A model generated the notes under the pieces. It saw only the letters and a list, made by a program, of their open reading frames with translations. It was not told where the DNA came from and made no database searches. From an uncultured Opitutaceae bacterium (GTDB lineage: Bacteria; Verrucomicrobiota; Verrucomicrobiia; Opitutales; Opitutaceae), in the NCBI GenBank assembly GCA_903929355.1, contig CAIYUN010000072.1, forward strand, positions 62,001-126,000: a stretch of 64,000 nt of DNA, written 5' to 3'. Positions within the stretch are counted from its first letter, which is position 1. Each line of letters starts with the position of its first letter. Shown one piece after another: positions 25,193 to 33,752 of the stretch. The position numbers and the translations under genes were made by a program.

Positions 25193-27772
25193 TTACTTGC
25201 TACTTGTCACTTGGCCGATGGCGGCCTCAGCTGCGCGCCAGAAATTTTGGGCGAACCGATCGGTGCCCCACTGGGCGATCCGTGCCGTGGACGCGTCGCC
25301 CATCCGCCGGACCCGTGCGGGGTCGTCCGCAAGGTGGTGCAACAACTCGGCGAGCTGTTGCGGCCGGGCCGGAGCAAAGCTCCAGCCGTTCACCCCTTCC
25401 TCCACCAAGTCCTCACAGCAACCGGCGGCGCTGGACACGAGCACCGGGCACCCCGCCGCCATCGCCTCGTTCACCACCAGCCCCCACTCCTCCTCCTTGC
25501 TGGGCAGGATGAAGGCCTCGGCGAGGGCGTAAAAACCAGGCAGCTCGTCCACCTGGCGGAATCCATGGAAATACACATCGGCGCCAACGACGGGCCTGCT
25601 CCCGAACGGACGCGGGCGCTGGCATTCCACGACCGTGAGGCCGCGGTCAAGACAGAGCCGCCGCAGGCTGTCCTCCAAAGGACCGCTGCCCACCAGGACC
25701 AAGGCGGGAAAGGGACCGGGAAAGATCCCCGCGCTCCCAGAAAATCGTTCTCCGACTCGTTCTCGGTCTCGTTCTCCTGCTCCTTCCGAATCTGACCTCT
25801 GACCTCTGACCTCTGACCTCTGGCCTCCGGCATCTGACCTCTGATCTCTGACCTCTGACCTCTGTTTCGCTTCCCGCGAGGCGAGCGCATAGGCCTCCAC
25901 CAGCATGGCGAGGTTTTTCTTGGCCACCATGCGGCCGACGTTGAGAAAAAAACGGGCCGGCAGGCCGAGTTCGGCCCGCACCCGGTCCGCGTCGGCCCGA
26001 ACCGCACGGCCACGGTCTTGAAAGTGGGTGTTGTCCACCGCGTCATAGCCTTGAAACAGCCTGTCCCCGGACAAACCGAGGCCTTCAAAATAGCGCACAT
26101 GGGGGGTGCCACCCACGAAGCCGGCGTCAAAGGTCTGGATCAGGCGCCGCTTGACAGTCTGGAGCAGGCCGCGGGCCTTGGCGGTGCCGGCGTGGGACTC
26201 GTTCATCATCACGCAACGAGCCCCGGCCAGCTTGGCCGCGAGCAGGATGGCAAGAGAAGAGACCGGCCAATAACTCGGGACAAAAACGACCTGCACCTGT
26301 TGGGCGCGAAGCAGGGCGAGGAGTCGCACGTAAACGCGCGCGGAGGACACATCCTCCGTCGCGCAGCCGGGAAACAAGGTGAAAAAATCCTCCGGCACTG
26401 CGGCGTCGCGCCGCCAGGCGTAGGTGCTGGTGCCGCTGGCGATCTCGATGCCCAGCACCACGCCCGGCCCGTGTCCGCGCCGGGCTGCCGCCAGCCGGGC
26501 AAAATGATAGGGGCCGTATTGGGACCACACCAGCGCGACGCGGCCGCCCGACGGCGCATCCTCCAAACCCAGACGCCGGACGAGGGCCCGCGCCGGAGTC
26601 GTCGGGCGGGGCGGGTTCAGCAACTGGCGCATCTGCTCCCGCTTCCCCGCCCAAACATCCCGACCCGCGACCACCTCGTCCAGAGCCTCGAGCAGCTCGG
26701 GCAGGGTGCGGGTAAGAGGACCGGCCAAATAATCCTCGATGGGCTCGACCAATAAGCCGCGGGTGCGGCGGTAGACGTCAATATCGGGAAAGAAAAAGAC
26801 GACTGGAGTGTCGGTCACCAGATTGTCCACGTAGATCGAGGACACGTCAGTGATCAACAGGTCCACGCCACCGAGCAGCTCATAGAGCCCCACCTCGGAC
26901 CGCATGAAATCTGTCTCGTCAAAAATGAGGATATTGTCGCCAGCCTCATACTCGCGCCCATGATGAACCGACATCGGGTGGGGTTTGACGATAAGCATGA
27001 CATTGTTGTGGGCGAGCCAGGCGCGGAGGGTGGAGGCCTCGTCCAAGGTGAGGCCGAGGACGGAATCGGTCTCGGTGCCGTCGTTGGTGATAAAACCAAC
27101 GACCGACTGGCGGTAGGTGGGAAGAAAGAGGAACACTTTCTGCCGGGAACCCAGCGGGGAGAAAAACTTTTCCAAGACCGCACGGCTGGCGGCGGGCCCC
27201 TCGGCGTGGCGATTGATGAGCTCGTTGCGGGGTAAACCCAGCTCAATGATGCGTTCAGGGGAAAAGCCGCTGATTTGGGTCCAAATCTTGGTGAAAAAAG
27301 GCGAAGTGCTGAGGATATAGTCCGCATCCGGAACAACCGAATGGGGCACAGCCAGCCATGTCTTCTTGAAGGGCATGCCATGCTGAAGATTGACCACCAC
27401 CCGGAGCCGCGAGCGATAACTGAAAAACAAGCCATGAGTGTAAAACAACCAACGGCAGCGCAGAAACGACCAGGCCCCGGAAAGGCTGAGCTTTTGTACC
27501 AAACGCACCCGACCGGACAGACCCAAGGCCGCAATCCGAGTGCGATGCACATTGGTCACTTTTTCCACCAACCAGACAATATCATGTCGACAGGACTGTG
27601 CCACCAAGGCAAAACAGAGCGCAATACCCTGGTCGTCGAGGTCGGGAAAGGAATGGATCACGATCCGATTCGCAGACTTTGGCACCAAGCCATCCACGCT
27701 CATCAAACCGAGTCGGAGAAGTGGTCTCCATATCCATGGGAATGGAGAAAGTTTATAACCGCGGTTGATCAC
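25193..27772 (-). CDS. Two-domain fusion: CDP-glycerol glycerophosphotransferase-like plus GT4 glycosyltransferase
   Basis: About 859 residues. The N-terminal half resembles CDP-glycerol/polyol-phosphate transferases: VVNLQHGMPFKKTWLAVP, FLPTYRQS, IVKPHPM and DLLITDVSSIYVDNLV. The C-terminal half is a GT4 transferase with FLNVGRMVAKKNLAMLVEAY, LVLVGSGPLEDSLRRL and the EX7E stretch PSKEEEWGLVVNEAMAAGCP. Between the last blocks (25742-25866) an Arg/Glu/Ser/Gln-rich insert is encoded by repeat DNA. The start is uncertain: GTG at 27772 includes the conserved amphipathic N-terminus; a TTG at 27889 would add a repeat-encoded leader. It may attach a phosphopolyol and a sugar to the growing polymer. 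Confidence 0.82.
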   Translation of the reverse strand: MINRGYKLSPFPWIWRPLLRLGLMSVDGLVPKSANRIVIHSFPDLDDQGIALCFALVAQSCRHDIVWLVEKVTNVHRTRIAALGLSGRVRLVQKLSLSGAWSFLRCRWLFYTHGLFFSYRSRLRVVVNLQHGMPFKKTWLAVPHSVVPDADYILSTSPFFTKIWTQISGFSPERIIELGLPRNELINRHAEGPAASRAVLEKFFSPLGSRQKVFLFLPTYRQSVVGFITNDGTETDSVLGLTLDEASTLRAWLAHNNVMLIVKPHPMSVHHGREYEAGDNILIFDETDFMRSEVGLYELLGGVDLLITDVSSIYVDNLVTDTPVVFFFPDIDVYRRTRGLLVEPIEDYLAGPLTRTLPELLEALDEVVAGRDVWAGKREQMRQLLNPPRPTTPARALVRRLGLEDAPSGGRVALVWSQYGPYHFARLAAARRGHGPGVVLGIEIASGTSTYAWRRDAAVPEDFFTLFPGCATEDVSSARVYVRLLALLRAQQVQVVFVPSYWPVSSLAILLAAKLAGARCVMMNESHAGTAKARGLLQTVKRRLIQTFDAGFVGGTPHVRYFEGLGLSGDRLFQGYDAVDNTHFQDRGRAVRADADRVRAELGLPARFFLNVGRMVAKKNLAMLVEAYALASREAKQRSEVRDQRSDAGGQRSEVRGQRSDSEGAGERDRERVGERFSGSAGIFPGPFPALVLVGSGPLEDSLRRLCLDRGLTVVECQRPRPFGSRPVVGADVYFHGFRQVDELPGFYALAEAFILPSKEEEWGLVVNEAMAAGCPVLVSSAAGCCEDLVEEGVNGWSFAPARPQQLAELLHHLADDPARVRRMGDASTARIAQWGTDRFAQNFWRAAEAAIGQVTSSK
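25742..25866. repeat. Family D array plus CGTTCTC repeats inside the fusion glycosyltransferase gene
   Basis: 25797-25866 has repeated CTGACCT units (with CTGGCCT and CTGATCT variants). 25742-25783 has CGTTCTC/CGGTCTC units. On the coding strand they read in frame as SEVRDQRSDAGGQRSEVRGQ and GERDRERVGERF. The insert lies in a surface loop between two conserved GT4 blocks. Only one orientation of family D arm is evident. Confidence 0.88.
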
Positions 27773-27789
27773 GCTATTTTCGGCAGTGG

Positions 27790-27842
27790 GGCATGAGTTT
27801 GCTCTTAGTTCTTCGCTCTTGGCACTTAGTTCTTCGGTCTTA
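27790..27842. repeat. Family E-type units upstream of the fusion glycosyltransferase
   Basis: GCTCTTAGTTCTTCGCTCTT followed by GGCACTTAGTTCTTCGGTCT: degenerate TTAGTTCTT units. A TTG-initiated extension of the fusion gene would translate them as VKTEELSAKSEELRANS. Confidence 0.75.
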
Positions 27843-27951
27843 ACTGGAAGGGGATCCCTCGACGGAGACCGACTGTAAATAAACGCCAAAATGAACCAAG
27901 TAACCGAATGCCCACAACCACGAACAAAGCAGCAAGAAACACGAACTGCAG

Positions 27952-29415
27952 CTAAACCCTTTTGCTAAGAAAAAATAAGCTCGCGCAATAGCACGCGGCG
28001 AGGATGCCGCAAAGAGCGGAAAAACCAACCATCAGAGAACCTCGTGAAATGATCAGGCTAAGAGCCGCGATTCCTGGAAGAAATACTGCTGATGCAAAAC
28101 CCAAACCCGATGTGTCGCGCGGGCGCAATGGAGCCTCAGCCAATTGATCCACCCATATGCAGAAGCAACCATAAACAAATCCGATAATAATTACACCAAC
28201 TATACCAAGATTAACAAATCCCTCAGCAGACAGCGGAGAAGAAAGATTAGTGTTGCTCAATGAGGCGGATATGCCGATATAATTACTGCCCAGTAATTCA
28301 CCGGTTGACACAGGCTTATTTTCCCACATAGAGCGTGGCGCCCAAAACAGAAGGACACCGAACAATTGCCGTCCCCATGTAATTCCCTTGTCATTCACGA
28401 AGCTAACCGCGTAGGTTAACATCTCGAATGCATCAAAGTTTCCCCCAAAGACATATTGCTGATCGAATCTGAATTCTTTAAGCATCTGAACTAGTTCTGA
28501 AATAGAGGAAAGACCACGAAACTGGTACGCAATCGGACTTGCCGCAAAACCCGCGAATATGTAACTCATTACAAATGAGCTATTGCGACGAAGCACAGGG
28601 AATACCCCAAAGAGAATAGCCGTAACAGTAAATATGGAGTAAAATCGGGTAGTCGAAGTGGCAAGATTGGCGAGAATACCAAGCCCAAGCATAAGCCAGG
28701 CACAGAGCTTAACTCCCGGAGTCTCCCCCTCGCGCCGAGAGCCATACCACGCAAACAACCCCATGAAGAGCATCATGGGGCGCACAAATAAACCTACAAT
28801 CAAAGCATACGACTTTTCCACAACGAATTCGGATTCAGCGCCACTGGCAATCAACCCTGCCGTGCCAATCAAATACAATAGCACCAGCATAAAAAACACC
28901 TGCGTTCCAAGCGCCAAAGCGATACGGCTCATCACAACTTCACGTTTAGCCCACCACTGGTAACAAGAGAAACGGACATTTTTAGGGCAAAATCGGTAGC
29001 CGACCAATGTCATGAGCATGCATACTTGGGTGCAAATCATGGCATAACGGATGTGGGGGATATCACTGTTCGACATAACGCCGAATGTCCATCGATTGGC
29101 ACGAAATACAGTGAATGGGATTAGACCGAAGAAAATCAGGAAAAAGATGTATGTGAGCGTTAACATGGAATATCCGGTACGTCTCAGAGAATAACAGAAT
29201 CCTAACCCTCCCCAGATGATGTTTACCCATGCGGTAAATATGATAAAAAAGTCGTCAGAGTCCCCGGTCGGGAAGGTCAACACCACCCACGTACTAATAC
29301 CAAGAATGATTCCGAATGTCAGAATGTAATATAAGATTGCAGGGCCGGGGTCGATGTGTACAACCGGTCGACCATCCGGCCCTATATCGTAATTCTTGTA
29401 GGTTTGCGTGTTCAT
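27952..29415 (-). CDS. Oligosaccharide repeat-unit polymerase (Wzy-like)
   Basis: A 487-residue polytopic membrane protein with about 11-12 predicted spans (for example YYILTFGIILGISTWVVLTF and VFFMLVLLYLIGTAGLIASG) and a large hydrophilic loop around 310-395. This topology, its setting between glycosyltransferases and a flippase, and the lack of any other polymerase candidate in the AT-rich core indicate the polymerase that joins repeat units in the periplasm. Wzy proteins share little sequence, so the call rests on topology and context. Composition is markedly AT-richer than the flanks. Confidence 0.75.
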   Translation of the reverse strand: MNTQTYKNYDIGPDGRPVVHIDPGPAILYYILTFGIILGISTWVVLTFPTGDSDDFFIIFTAWVNIIWGGLGFCYSLRRTGYSMLTLTYIFFLIFFGLIPFTVFRANRWTFGVMSNSDIPHIRYAMICTQVCMLMTLVGYRFCPKNVRFSCYQWWAKREVVMSRIALALGTQVFFMLVLLYLIGTAGLIASGAESEFVVEKSYALIVGLFVRPMMLFMGLFAWYGSRREGETPGVKLCAWLMLGLGILANLATSTTRFYSIFTVTAILFGVFPVLRRNSSFVMSYIFAGFAASPIAYQFRGLSSISELVQMLKEFRFDQQYVFGGNFDAFEMLTYAVSFVNDKGITWGRQLFGVLLFWAPRSMWENKPVSTGELLGSNYIGISASLSNTNLSSPLSAEGFVNLGIVGVIIIGFVYGCFCIWVDQLAEAPLRPRDTSGLGFASAVFLPGIAALSLIISRGSLMVGFSALCGILAACYCASLFFLSKRV

Positions 29416-29636
29416 GTTCGTCTAAATATATGTTTTTAACGGCACCTTATGCTCGGTACCATCAGTTTATATTGCATTCTGTATTCTTGATTGAATCATC
29501 TATCAGTTGTCGTCTAGATATGTCACAACAAATGAGAGAGTTGAAACCAAATAGAAGTCGCTCTAATTGAATGCGTGGCGCACGTTCTGCGGTGAATTTT
29601 TGAGTGGGTAGATTACTATCCACCCTGATGCAGGTT
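29416..29636. other. AT-rich spacer, no feature seen
   Basis: A 221-bp spacer of low GC between the polymerase start and the next glycosyltransferase stop. None of the repeat families of the locus occurs here, and I see no gene or obvious terminator. Confidence 0.6.
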
Positions 29637-30761
29637 TTACAACGCATCAACATGCCAATTCACCAGAATTTCAGTTAACTCGCTGTAGGACTTGACCGTG
29701 TTGGTGATATCATATTTGCCTAATACCCGCTCAAACCGCACCGGATTGGCTGCCAAGACATCGTCGAAAGTGGAAGCGTAGCTATCTTCTCCAGCCTCCG
29801 TGTAAAGGTTGACCCCCGGTAGAGAACGCGCGAATTGAAACGCCGCTATATCTGCACCCACGACAGTGATCCCTGAGGCCAATGCCTCAATAAATGCGAC
29901 CGAAAACGCCTCCGATACTGAAGGCATTGTGTAAATGTCAGCTGCAGCCAGCAGATCATAGATGTCGGTTCTCGGAGCAAACAATTGTATATTGTCGCGT
30001 AATGGTGATTTCTGAATCGCATTTGTCAATTGAGCAACGTATTCATCATCCTCCCACAGTCCCACATACACTAGGCGACCGGAAAATTTACCACGCAATG
30101 CCAGCGACTCCAATGCGAGCAGTGTTTTAAGCTGTGCTTTCTCTGGATTTATTCTTCCAACTTGTAATACTACAGGTACAAAATCGTCATACAACTTGAA
30201 AACCGAATTTCGCACTTTCGATCTGTTTACAGAATGTCGACGAATTTCATCCATGGGAACACCATTGGGGATTGTAAGAGTCATCCCTTGATATTTGGTA
30301 CGACGCATATAGTTGACCGCCGCTTCTGGCGCAACAGTGACTACCGCCGCCGGTACACGCAGTAGGTACTGCTCCGGCCATCGATAAATCCTATTTGCAT
30401 AATCGTCCTGCGAAGCATCATGTAGAACAGATACCACTGGAATATTTGACCACCATGTTACCAGGCGGACATATAGACTGGGCAATACACTGTGGGCATA
30501 GATGATGGACGGCTTCAATGCTATAATATTTGTGAACAGCCACAGCAATCGGTTGAATCTCCTCATCACCCTTGGTGGTTGCACAAATTCGATGCCAATT
30601 TTCGTCATGGACTCTGCCAAATTCACGAATGAAGGCTCCATGGGAGCGCAAGCTAACACGGAAACGTTACATCCACTGCACTGTTGAGCACGGCTAAGAT
30701 TGTAAACAAGCAGTTCCGCTCCTGAGAGTCGTGGAGTCAAGATAATATGATGTATTTTCAA
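29637..30761 (-). CDS. Glycosyltransferase family 4
   Basis: A 374-residue GT-B transferase. The N-terminal acceptor domain starts MKIHHIILTPRLSGAELLVY. The donor domain has TIPNGVPMDEI, VLQVGRINPEKAQLKTLLAL and the EX7E motif PSVSEAFSVAFIEALASG. It belongs to the AT-rich core of the locus next to the polymerase. It should add one sugar of the repeat unit; its specificity cannot be read from the sequence. Confidence 0.88.
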   Translation of the reverse strand: MKIHHIILTPRLSGAELLVYNLSRAQQCSGCNVSVLACAPMEPSFVNLAESMTKIGIEFVQPPRVMRRFNRLLWLFTNIIALKPSIIYAHSVLPSLYVRLVTWWSNIPVVSVLHDASQDDYANRIYRWPEQYLLRVPAAVVTVAPEAAVNYMRRTKYQGMTLTIPNGVPMDEIRRHSVNRSKVRNSVFKLYDDFVPVVLQVGRINPEKAQLKTLLALESLALRGKFSGRLVYVGLWEDDEYVAQLTNAIQKSPLRDNIQLFAPRTDIYDLLAAADIYTMPSVSEAFSVAFIEALASGITVVGADIAAFQFARSLPGVNLYTEAGEDSYASTFDDVLAANPVRFERVLGKYDITNTVKSYSELTEILVNWHVDAL

Positions 30762-30850
30762 TTTTCTTTACGGCTTCATTTTACTGATTCCATTCTTGAT
30801 GCGCAGGAAATGCATTTCGTACTGTGAATACAAAACTTGGGCGACTGCGG

Positions 30851-31621
30851 TTAGCCCAGGGAACCAAGACCGGACAGCAGACGTCCTTGCGCCACCAATA
30901 CACTGAGTCCTGCGAGCAACGTTGTGCCAAGCATTGCACATACGACTTTTGGCCGTGTAAATGCACTATTAACCTCATCCCAACATAGAATTCCGCCAAT
31001 TGCAAAGGCGTCGATCTGAGACCATGACGCGTTGTACACGAAGCACCCCTGCATAAATTGTACGTGATCCTGTGACCCACCCCACTCTATCGCCTGAGCC
31101 CAAAGCAAAGTACCAAATTGCAACATTGGTCCAAGAAAAAGCATGGTAATCAATATGTTCTTAACTGTTGCCTTCGACGCATACCATATTACAAATGGAT
31201 ATCCCAAATAGAACTGCCATTCCACCGACAAGCTCCAGGTATGATTATACATCCAAGAACCGACGTAAGACGGGGACATCCTGGCAAAATTCAGAGTGTA
31301 TGTGTATAAATAGTATTGCTCGTGTAAAAACCCACCCGGCTTGCCCGTAATGTGATACATTACAAGGCATATCCCCACGAGTGCCAGATACAATGGGAGC
31401 AAGCGCAAACTACGGCGGACGATAAATTCCTTATAGTACGATTTCAGTGTATCATGCTTGCCTTTTTCCCGAAGAAGTATCCCCGTGATAAGGAACCCTG
31501 ATAAGACATAAAATAACTGCACACCAACCCACCCGCAAGATACCAACGTACGCCAGTGAAACGCAATGACAGCTAGTGCAGCGAGCGCACGAAGTGAATC
31601 GAGATTCTTGTTATATGTCAT
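30851..31621 (-). CDS. Acyltransferase 3-family membrane protein, C-terminally short
   Basis: A 256-residue integral membrane O-acyltransferase starting MTYNKNLDSLRALAALAVIA, with family motifs FHWRTLVSCGWVGVQLFYVL, the arginine-rich FIVRRSLRLLPLYLALVGI and HTWSLSVEWQFYLGYPFVIW. Family members are usually 340-400 residues with ten spans; this one stops after GRLLSGLGSLG with two or three C-terminal helices missing. No frame in the following 90 bp restores them. It could be truncated and inactive, or a shorter variant. If active it would acetylate a sugar of the repeat unit. Confidence 0.75.
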   Translation of the reverse strand: MTYNKNLDSLRALAALAVIAFHWRTLVSCGWVGVQLFYVLSGFLITGILLREKGKHDTLKSYYKEFIVRRSLRLLPLYLALVGICLVMYHITGKPGGFLHEQYYLYTYTLNFARMSPSYVGSWMYNHTWSLSVEWQFYLGYPFVIWYASKATVKNILITMLFLGPMLQFGTLLWAQAIEWGGSQDHVQFMQGCFVYNASWSQIDAFAIGGILCWDEVNSAFTRPKVVCAMLGTTLLAGLSVLVAQGRLLSGLGSLG

Positions 31622-31714
31622 GACCACAATACGTCATCCGCGTTGATCTGAACATTAAGTTACATCCAATCATGTTCAGCTGGTATTCCATTGTCCTTCG
31701 GTGACATGCGTAAG

Positions 31715-32800
31715 CTATTTTTCAATGACTAGTGATTCGCTGGCTGGGGCCATTTCCCGGTACACTGTTAATAGCGCTTTGGAATAGGCCGCGAACTCCC
31801 TTTCAGTTGCAATCTGACTGGCTCGTTGCCTGAATCCGGCGTCTTCACGCAGGGACTTGGCTGAAGCCAAGATAGATCGCACTCCGGTGCGAAGTGCAGC
31901 TTCGTCTCGAGCCGTATACACACAGCCAAGTTGAAGATCGGCGACAAGACGTCCCGTGACACTACTCATTGCAGCTAGAACAGGGCGGCCGGCTGCACAA
32001 GCGCGAGTAAACGTTCCGCTGGACACTTTGAACCAAGCGGGGTAGACACACGCAACGGCGTCACAAGCAAAGAAGTATTTGCTGACATCAGACTCAGATA
32101 TATATCCTTCATCTATGCGAACAGTCCCGGCCGTTATGCCGAGCTGGAGTTGTTTCCGAAATTCCGACTGATTCAGATCTTGAGCCACCACCCCCGCTAG
32201 AAGCAAAAGATCTATGTTGGGTTGTGCAATCTCGAGAAACGCATCAAGCAAAGCATCGGCACCCTTTCTATGGCTGATGTCACCAAATAGCAGTAAAATG
32301 CGGCGTTCGATCGGCAAGTTCAATTGAAGCCGGGCATTATTTAAAGTGAAATATGGAAAATCAGCTGCTCGCCATGGATCAGGTACATAGCGAATGCATT
32401 TTTTGATTTGCGGCAGATATTTTCGTTCTGACGAGTAATTATCTGAGATAAGCAGCTTGGATACAAGGCCTCGTCGCAGCAACCACCACCAAAACCATTG
32501 CCGCAGCGGACGGTTTAAATTATTATACAAATAGTAGTTAGCAATGACAGGAATTCCCTTATGAGACACATACGGCGGTCGTAGCAGCCACTGTCGCGCC
32601 CGGCCATCAATAAATAAAACGTGTATTAGGTCCGCATGTTCCTTTCGTGCGAGATTTTGCAACGCCATATACTCATCTCCAACTTCACGGTGCACGTGGA
32701 GTCGAAAATCAATATTGCCTTCCTTGAGGACACTTTCAACATAGGAAAGCACTATTCCATGATGACCGGCTGTGTCTGGTTCATAAAGCAATACCTTCAT
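31715..32800 (-). CDS. Glycosyltransferase (GT4-like)
   Basis: A 361-residue GT-B protein. It starts MKVLLYEPDTAGHHGIVLSY; the donor domain has RYVPDPWRAAD, LLFGDISHRKGADALLDAFL and a degenerate donor-site stretch PAWFKVSSGTFTRACAAGRP that lacks the first Glu of EX7E. I chose the ATG at 32800 because it overlaps the upstream gene stop as ATGA and begins the conserved domain. The sugar specificity is unknown. Confidence 0.8.
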   Translation of the reverse strand: MKVLLYEPDTAGHHGIVLSYVESVLKEGNIDFRLHVHREVGDEYMALQNLARKEHADLIHVLFIDGRARQWLLRPPYVSHKGIPVIANYYLYNNLNRPLRQWFWWWLLRRGLVSKLLISDNYSSERKYLPQIKKCIRYVPDPWRAADFPYFTLNNARLQLNLPIERRILLLFGDISHRKGADALLDAFLEIAQPNIDLLLLAGVVAQDLNQSEFRKQLQLGITAGTVRIDEGYISESDVSKYFFACDAVACVYPAWFKVSSGTFTRACAAGRPVLAAMSSVTGRLVADLQLGCVYTARDEAALRTGVRSILASAKSLREDAGFRQRASQIATEREFAAYSKALLTVYREMAPASESLVIEK

Positions 32801-33681
32801 GTATTTATGACATCGATCTGTTCTCTTTTGGAAAGCTTTGAGCGTATTCCGGCATGCAGTGAAGTAATTTTTGTTTGTTCGTAACCATTCTGCATTTCCC
32901 ATATTCGGATATGGATGCTAAGGTAATAGTTTGCTCGCCATATTGAATTTATGATACCTGGCATGCCCTGCCAGATCGCTCCCCGCCAAAGCAGGCAACC
33001 CAGAAGATGCCGAAGGTATGTACAGGTCATTATCAGAAGATTGGTGCGTACCCCAGCCGAATGCTGCTGTCGTGCATCCGCATCGGCATACCTTGCATGC
33101 TTGAGCTCTGTGCTTGCACAGTCATCGTCGCGAAACGAAATGCGACAGAACTCTGGGAGCTTGGGTGGATAATATATATCTTCCTTTGACCCGGTGAATG
33201 GAAGTTCTGAATGTATTTTTCCAAGATTCAAGTCGATGGCACTCTTACGAAAGAAGGCGAACGCACCGGTATTGTTCACGAATGGGCGCCCGTAGCTGTT
33301 CACGGCGCGTCCATACGAGTACACCTGATTCCACACGGCTACCGCCTTGTAGTGTCCTTCCTTTGCAATCTTCTTATATAACTCCAGCAAACTTGGCGGG
33401 TAATATTGTCCGGCATACGCAATGAGAACGTAGTCAGTAGGAGCAGCCGTAAAGCGGACTTGGTAGCTTTCTGGATCGCCCCATCCCGGATTACGATGCA
33501 TGACTATTCTATCAGTAAAGCGACGTGCTATCTCTACCGTACGGTCACTGCTAAAATTGTCAATTAAAACCACCGGAGCCCACCCTTGGAAATTGCGCAT
33601 CGCTAGCTCCACACGATTTTCTTCGTTGTATGTCGACAGCAACACAGTGAAATATGGATGTGCGTTCAGCTCATTTTTCAT
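32797..33681 (-). CDS. Glycosyltransferase family 2
   Basis: A 294-residue GT-A transferase. FTVLLSTYNEENRVELAMRN is the usual start, followed by VVLIDNFSSDRTVEIARRF. The metal-binding acidic motif is weak: VLIAYAGQYYPPSLLEL stands where DxD is normally found, so catalysis may rely on other residues. The C-terminal part (about 225-260) is hydrophobic and probably membrane-associated. It is coupled to the following transferase by a 4-base overlap. Confidence 0.8.
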   Translation of the reverse strand: MKNELNAHPYFTVLLSTYNEENRVELAMRNFQGWAPVVLIDNFSSDRTVEIARRFTDRIVMHRNPGWGDPESYQVRFTAAPTDYVLIAYAGQYYPPSLLELYKKIAKEGHYKAVAVWNQVYSYGRAVNSYGRPFVNNTGAFAFFRKSAIDLNLGKIHSELPFTGSKEDIYYPPKLPEFCRISFRDDDCASTELKHARYADADARQQHSAGVRTNLLIMTCTYLRHLLGCLLWRGAIWQGMPGIINSIWRANYYLSIHIRIWEMQNGYEQTKITSLHAGIRSKLSKREQIDVINT

Positions 33682-33752
33682 GTTTATAATTATATACCGG
33701 CATCTTGTAAGCCATTACTTGTCCAGTATTCTCGCTTATAATCCACCAGCAC

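Noticed and set aside
27773-27889. TTG-initiated N-terminal extension of the fusion glycosyltransferase as genuine protein
   Set aside because: The added residues are read from family E repeat DNA and no family member has them; a GTG at 27772 suffices, though the start is not certain.
30781-31080. 99-codon minus-strand frame overlapping the acyltransferase end
   Set aside because: It does not resemble the missing C-terminal helices (Cys/Arg/His-rich, not hydrophobic) and overlaps real coding sequence in another frame.
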